A stretch of DNA of 64,000 bases from Symsagittifera roscoffensis (lineage: Eukaryota; Xenacoelomorpha; Acoela; Convolutidae), in contig NC_087068.1 in assembly GCF_963678635.1 (NCBI RefSeq), positions 39,023,649 through 39,087,648 on the forward strand, in the 5' to 3' direction. Positions 61,601 through 64,000 of the stretch are shown here, piece by piece. A program made the position numbers and the translations under genes. The first letter of the stretch is position 1, and each line of letters starts with the position of its first letter. Under the pieces are notes generated by a model. That model was not told the DNA's origin and did not search any database. It worked only from the letters and a program-made list of their open reading frames with translations.

Positions 61601-62656
61601 GTTGCCCGATCAGAATCAACAGGTGTCAATCGTGGTGGTTAGTGCCATGCTGGCAGTGAGATGGTTGGAGGCTAACGCGGACACAAGTGAACAGGAGACA
61701 GCCGTGCCGACTCCTGAGCAGCTGAGCAACGTGAAGATGAGTCGTGAGTTGGATCTTTTCAGAACCACCTGCAAGGTTCTGAGAATACCCAAAGCCATTG
61801 AAAGGATATGGTCGAGGCAGAGATTGATGCCTTGGTTCCGTGCAGTGATGACATCATGGATGTATGAACGCGCGAAGCGTCACACGTCGAGGAACACGGA
61901 AGCCTATCAATCTTTCCAGCTAGATATAGGACCGGGAGCCTATAAGAGAGCATTCCTGAAGCACAGAAACGCGGTCACCACGGCGATGAAGCGAGTAGCT
62001 GGAGCGCCTTGTGTAACTGAAGAGGAAAAGAAAGAGGTCTTAAGAGCTGACCTAGAACGAAATGTGAGCCTATGTCTTCACAACAGCTTTTGCAGGAACC
62101 GGGAGCAAAAGGTGAATGTGGACTTGCTACCTTGTTGCAAACCGAGGCTGTTGGAACAGGAGAGTTGGGGCACGGCCCGCAACTCCATGGACATGTTGGA
62201 GAAAGTCCTGGAAGACAGCAAAGTTGAAGATCAGGATGGAGAAGCGATGGAGTGAAGATGATGAACGAAGAGAACAAGTGAAGACGTGAGCAAAGAAGAG
62301 GAGAGAAGGAGAAAAAAAACTTGATTGTCTTTGTGTGTGAAAACTTAAACCAATCAACCAAGTTTTGATTATTGAACTTGTTAAACTTTTTGTTTTGATT
62401 TAGTTTGGTCAAACCAAACTTTGAAAGTTGTTACAATTGTTAAAATTGTTGAAAGACAATTTTATTTATACTATTTATGTATATATATAGAACGTAGGTG
62501 AGTATATTTACCTATTTAAACACGATTGAAGTTTTTAACCTGTGTAAGACACAATTTTACTGTGTGGCGACATGGTAAGTTTGAGTAAACTCGCTCGAGA
62601 AGGGTGGGTAACCCAATAACTTTTCTAGCCACACAGTTTCTTAGTTTTAATATTGA
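58646..62656 (+). repeat. Tandem duplication unit, copy 2
   Basis: Same content as 54595-58602. It starts inside ORF3, so it lacks the first 55 or so codons. The ends share an AGGC.TCGGCCGA microhomology. Confidence 0.9.
58869..62255 (+). CDS. ORF3 copy 2: intact 1128-residue unknown protein
   Basis: Open without interruption from the first ATG (58869; the frame is open from 58809) to TGA 62253-62255. It has a short basic region after an acidic N-terminus and a long presumably globular body with motifs such as WSEKRAMQEYLKEL, WDGPLKTSLVTMWELMKPSW, HPTGSKYLVG-like and THMVVMDARTQQVLIDQLF, ending in an acidic tail. No transmembrane segment, zinc knuckle or polymerase motif is seen. It differs from copy 1 by about a dozen residues. 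Two upstream stops in the same frame, TGA 58695 and TGA 58806, cut it off from the N-terminal part. Function unknown. Confidence 0.85.
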   Translation: MERSWDVIRRYGTQSIMKVGLNQPIMREVLEKIVNSMESDVLTESVTEDSADDQQVAKKLPIRRARKGLKRLKGKTGSRAVNPREVKSRASAVVASLTSAGRSGESGQGDGATLTGGEKENLIPPMLLAGLTTTAVRSKKTARTLADTKLEMEIISQCGSGGLEDYRPTRTNMAKLKLEGQLDVVEYSRVTVPESVHMGDPAGGYVEMLKARNSARGHLMAWSEKRAMQEYLKELTENANLNRKEYGTVMSSGANEIGLEKLLEISWRAALQRYFDETMHAPATVAAYLAHPCMRTDLQVRLAWCLMGIKKAEYEASNDSKSREQELKLIEALRALISKDGSAIAWAKRKDALCFVRFVVDRIPTPVLGECIKIIRQKGVDCERNFLRALLELYQDMPLTVPNKESNDMESYRKLEEVRRYSNKELKVSRELIEAVKGQKDFATLGRLKSFQYVSGIPGMAYNPFVNEEAREAYFDYEQVIVLNFWVERIKETGMLMVEQPKLGIILEERVVEPSVPELKGQVSFDCGSWDGPLKTSLVTMWELMKPSWCPHPNAGLIWDMTADITLDLDDDASLHDLAMIHHLLAMRLTKRKSNPSTELSEEGPSSNWLKQGTCLAQHSGMEGHVCNLGHCLITLSEQHRQLARLYGRLSMSDKSGMELVADCHGVTDVNLTTTLGFCSMTSSIESLERLERAHELVTSLSVEVFPGALQTEQKIGGWREALENEMNLKDSEAYHKPTGSKYLVGSSSAPYCSSRYPTHMVVMDARTQQVLIDQLFSVPKCVRLARMSERSYDLLAKIFRAVPKRSEGELQDVVGEEFLRLNEGNVSEFQKQKASGALPTEFPTIEEKDDLHGILMEVEPLLGASGYRTRRNIVRTHGEYPCHCLAQTLWYPKRGNLSLVWDVEELYSTGLPDQNQQVSIVVVSAMLAVRWLEANADTSEQETAVPTPEQLSNVKMSRELDLFRTTCKVLRIPKAIERIWSRQRLMPWFRAVMTSWMYERAKRHTSRNTEAYQSFQLDIGPGAYKRAFLKHRNAVTTAMKRVAGAPCVTEEEKKEVLRADLERNVSLCLHNSFCRNREQKVNVDLLPCCKPRLLEQESWGTARNSMDMLEKVLEDSKVEDQDGEAME

Positions 62657-63012
62657 AAGGACTGCATAAATAACTGATTATACTTGGTGAGTGACGTTAA
62701 GTTAATTTTAACGGGTGCGTGGCCGTGCCACGTCCCAATTTTTAATCACAAAGAGCGAAAAGAAGTTTTATGGCAAGACGACGGAAGTAGTCAGAAAAGA
62801 AATTTTATCTAGGACACTCCTCATGGTGCAAATTTTGTGAAAATAATGAAAGGCAGTGAAATGTAGTACGATGCCATTTGTGAACACGTAGTGAGTTGAG
62901 GTGGAGTAGATAAATTTCATTTTCTTATGCGATTTGTAAGATTGATTAGAGAAAACTGGAACACTACCTGACGATAACCCGGTGTTATGCGATCAATAGG
63001 GACATTGATGGG
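62256..63012 (+). other. 3' untranslated region of the retrotransposon
   Basis: AT-rich. It repeats the copy 1 flank to about 62656 and then about 350 bp of unique sequence. It includes a donor-like GTAGGTGAGTATA (62492) and no ORF I can support. Confidence 0.6.
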
Positions 63013-63028
63013 GTTTGTCCGGGGAGTA
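63013..63028 (+). other. Polypurine-tract region before the 3' LTR
   Basis: GTTTGTCCGGGGAGTA abuts the LTR start, where plus-strand synthesis should be primed. Only the GGGGAG part is purine. The same TTGTCCGGGGAG word recurs five times in pol. Confidence 0.55.
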
Positions 63029-63913
63029 TGTGCCATTCTGCCAGATGGCACAGCGCAACCTTCCGGCGACACGAGAAAAAACGAATAAAGGCCTTATTAA
63101 CGAAAAAGTATTGCGAAGGAGGGTAGGAATATTCTAGAATTTTTATTTTCAAAATTTCGATCGGAAGGGGAATATTTCTCAGAAATACAAAAAAGACGGC
63201 CATTTTGACTGAAAACGACGAAAAAGCAGAACAACGACAAATATTGTGAAAAACGGTCGCACAAGAGACGAAAAACACGAAGCCTCTTATCGTGGCAACA
63301 AAGCACGATAAGACCCTTATCAGTGGATATTAGTGGAGAAGGAAGCTTCAGTGGGGAAGGAATATACCACGGAACCCTCCCGTGCCACAAATTGGAAGAG
63401 ATAAGAACGTTATCTCAGGAAGATTACGGGAGCGGAGGCTTGGTCCCCCAGAGACTGTTTTATGTGAAGGGAGTATATAAAACTAACTTTGTAGCTACTT
63501 GGATGTCGTAGAAGTCTAAATTAACACCGGTATAATTTGATATTTTAGAATATGAGTAGCTAGAAAGAGGAAAGGGTCAATCCATCTCCAATGGATTTAA
63601 TATAGAACTGTCACACAAAAACATGTTAAAATAGGTTGTTCGAGCCGTGTTTTTAATGACAATCACGTAGTCTGAGGATCCGAGACTCAGCTAGGTGGTT
63701 GTGTTCGCATGTAAACGAAAGCTGATCAAAAGTCGCTTGACTGATGGCCTACAAAATAGTAACTTTTTACTTAGCCCTAAACAGACCAGAAAATCAACTG
63801 GCAAGATCGAGACGGTGAAAAACGAGTAGGATTAAGGTAACTGACGCCTGCCAGTCGTTAATAGGTACTTTTTCTACGCTCCGTCGCTGTGTAGTATTTG
63901 GGCGAATGTTACA
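63029..63913 (+). repeat. 3' LTR (885 bp)
   Basis: Same length as the 5' LTR, with about 15 substitutions and no indel noticed. TATA box TATATAAAAC at about 63474. Confidence 0.95.
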
Positions 63914-63941
63914 CAATAAAAATTAATTACAAAATACTTAC

Positions 63942-64000
63942 AGCTCCGCTAAAACCCGTAGCAAGGCAACTATGCCGACCAAACATAAGCAGACGCACAA
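63942..64000 (-). CDS. Possible exon end with splice donor, right edge
   Basis: On the minus strand the host DNA to the right of the element has a good donor, GAGCT then GTAAGTATT, at 63941. The preceding 59 bases are open in one frame and encode a hydrophobic run (CVCLCLVGIVALL) that could be a signal peptide or membrane segment. Too short to be sure; it might instead be a 5' UTR exon of DYNLRB. Confidence 0.25.

Larger units (their letters stand above)
40526..63913 (+). mobile_element. Giant Ty3/gypsy-class LTR retrotransposon, 23.4 kb
   Basis: Bounded by two 885-bp direct repeats that begin TGTGCC and end TTACA (TG...CA). Inside, in order, are a long leader, gag, protease, RT, RNase H, integrase (Ty3 order, RT before integrase), a macro domain, and two tandem copies of a large unknown ORF. 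A short direct repeat (A)CAA flanks it (40522-40525; 63913-63916); a clear 4-6 bp target-site duplication was not found. Typical Ty3/gypsy elements are 5-12 kb. The LTRs differ at about 15 sites by eye, so insertion is fairly recent. Stops and frameshifts in gag and pol suggest a defective copy. Confidence 0.95.

Overview
The window is AT-rich nuclear DNA from an animal, most likely an invertebrate; the phylum cannot be fixed from sequence alone. The evidence is a 20-exon receptor gene of the animal SORL1/LR11 family with GT-AG introns, a DYNLRB (roadblock) dynein light chain gene, tRNA-derived SINEs, LINE remnants, and a very large Ty3/gypsy-class LTR retrotransposon.

Positions 1-38941 hold one gene on the minus strand, a SORL1-like sorting receptor. 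It begins with a signal peptide at 38901 and runs off the left edge. I could join 20 exons in phase (3852 nt, 1284 codons): signal peptide, Vps10 ten-bladed propeller with 10CC module, YWTD (LDLR class B) propeller, EGF-like module, and LDLR class A repeats up to the start of a fifth. The fibronectin, membrane and tail parts lie outside the window. The introns (up to 9.8 kb) carry two LINE reverse-transcriptase relics, a six-copy terminal-inverted-repeat element, tRNA-Lys-like SINEs, two roughly 150-165 bp minisatellite arrays with tetranucleotide tails nearby, two foldback elements and several other tandem arrays.

Positions 39259-40234 hold an intact single-exon DYNLRB gene on the same strand as SORL1 and only 357 bp upstream of its start codon. 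Divergent to it is an unrecognised plus-strand gene that becomes open when a 53-nt intron is removed.

Positions 40526-63913 are one plus-strand LTR retrotransposon of 23,388 bp. Its two LTRs are 885 bp each and differ at about 15 positions by eye. From 5' to 3' it holds: an LTR; a 3.1-kb leader full of paired CCCTCC/GGAGGG motifs; gag with capsid and two CCHC knuckles; protease, reverse transcriptase (YVDD), RNase H and integrase (HHCC, DDE); an OARD1/TARG1-like macro domain at the end of pol; a third ORF of about 1250 codons with no recognised homology; a second, 99%-identical tandem copy of most of that ORF; a polypurine-tract region; and the 3' LTR. Gag, pol and ORF3 copy 1 carry scattered in-frame stops and a few frameshifts, so this copy is probably defective, but ORF3 copy 2 is open for 1128 codons from its first ATG. 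The macro domain, ORF3 and structured leader are the parts most likely to be new biology.

The last 87 bp (63914-64000) are host DNA again and contain a possible splice donor on the minus strand.
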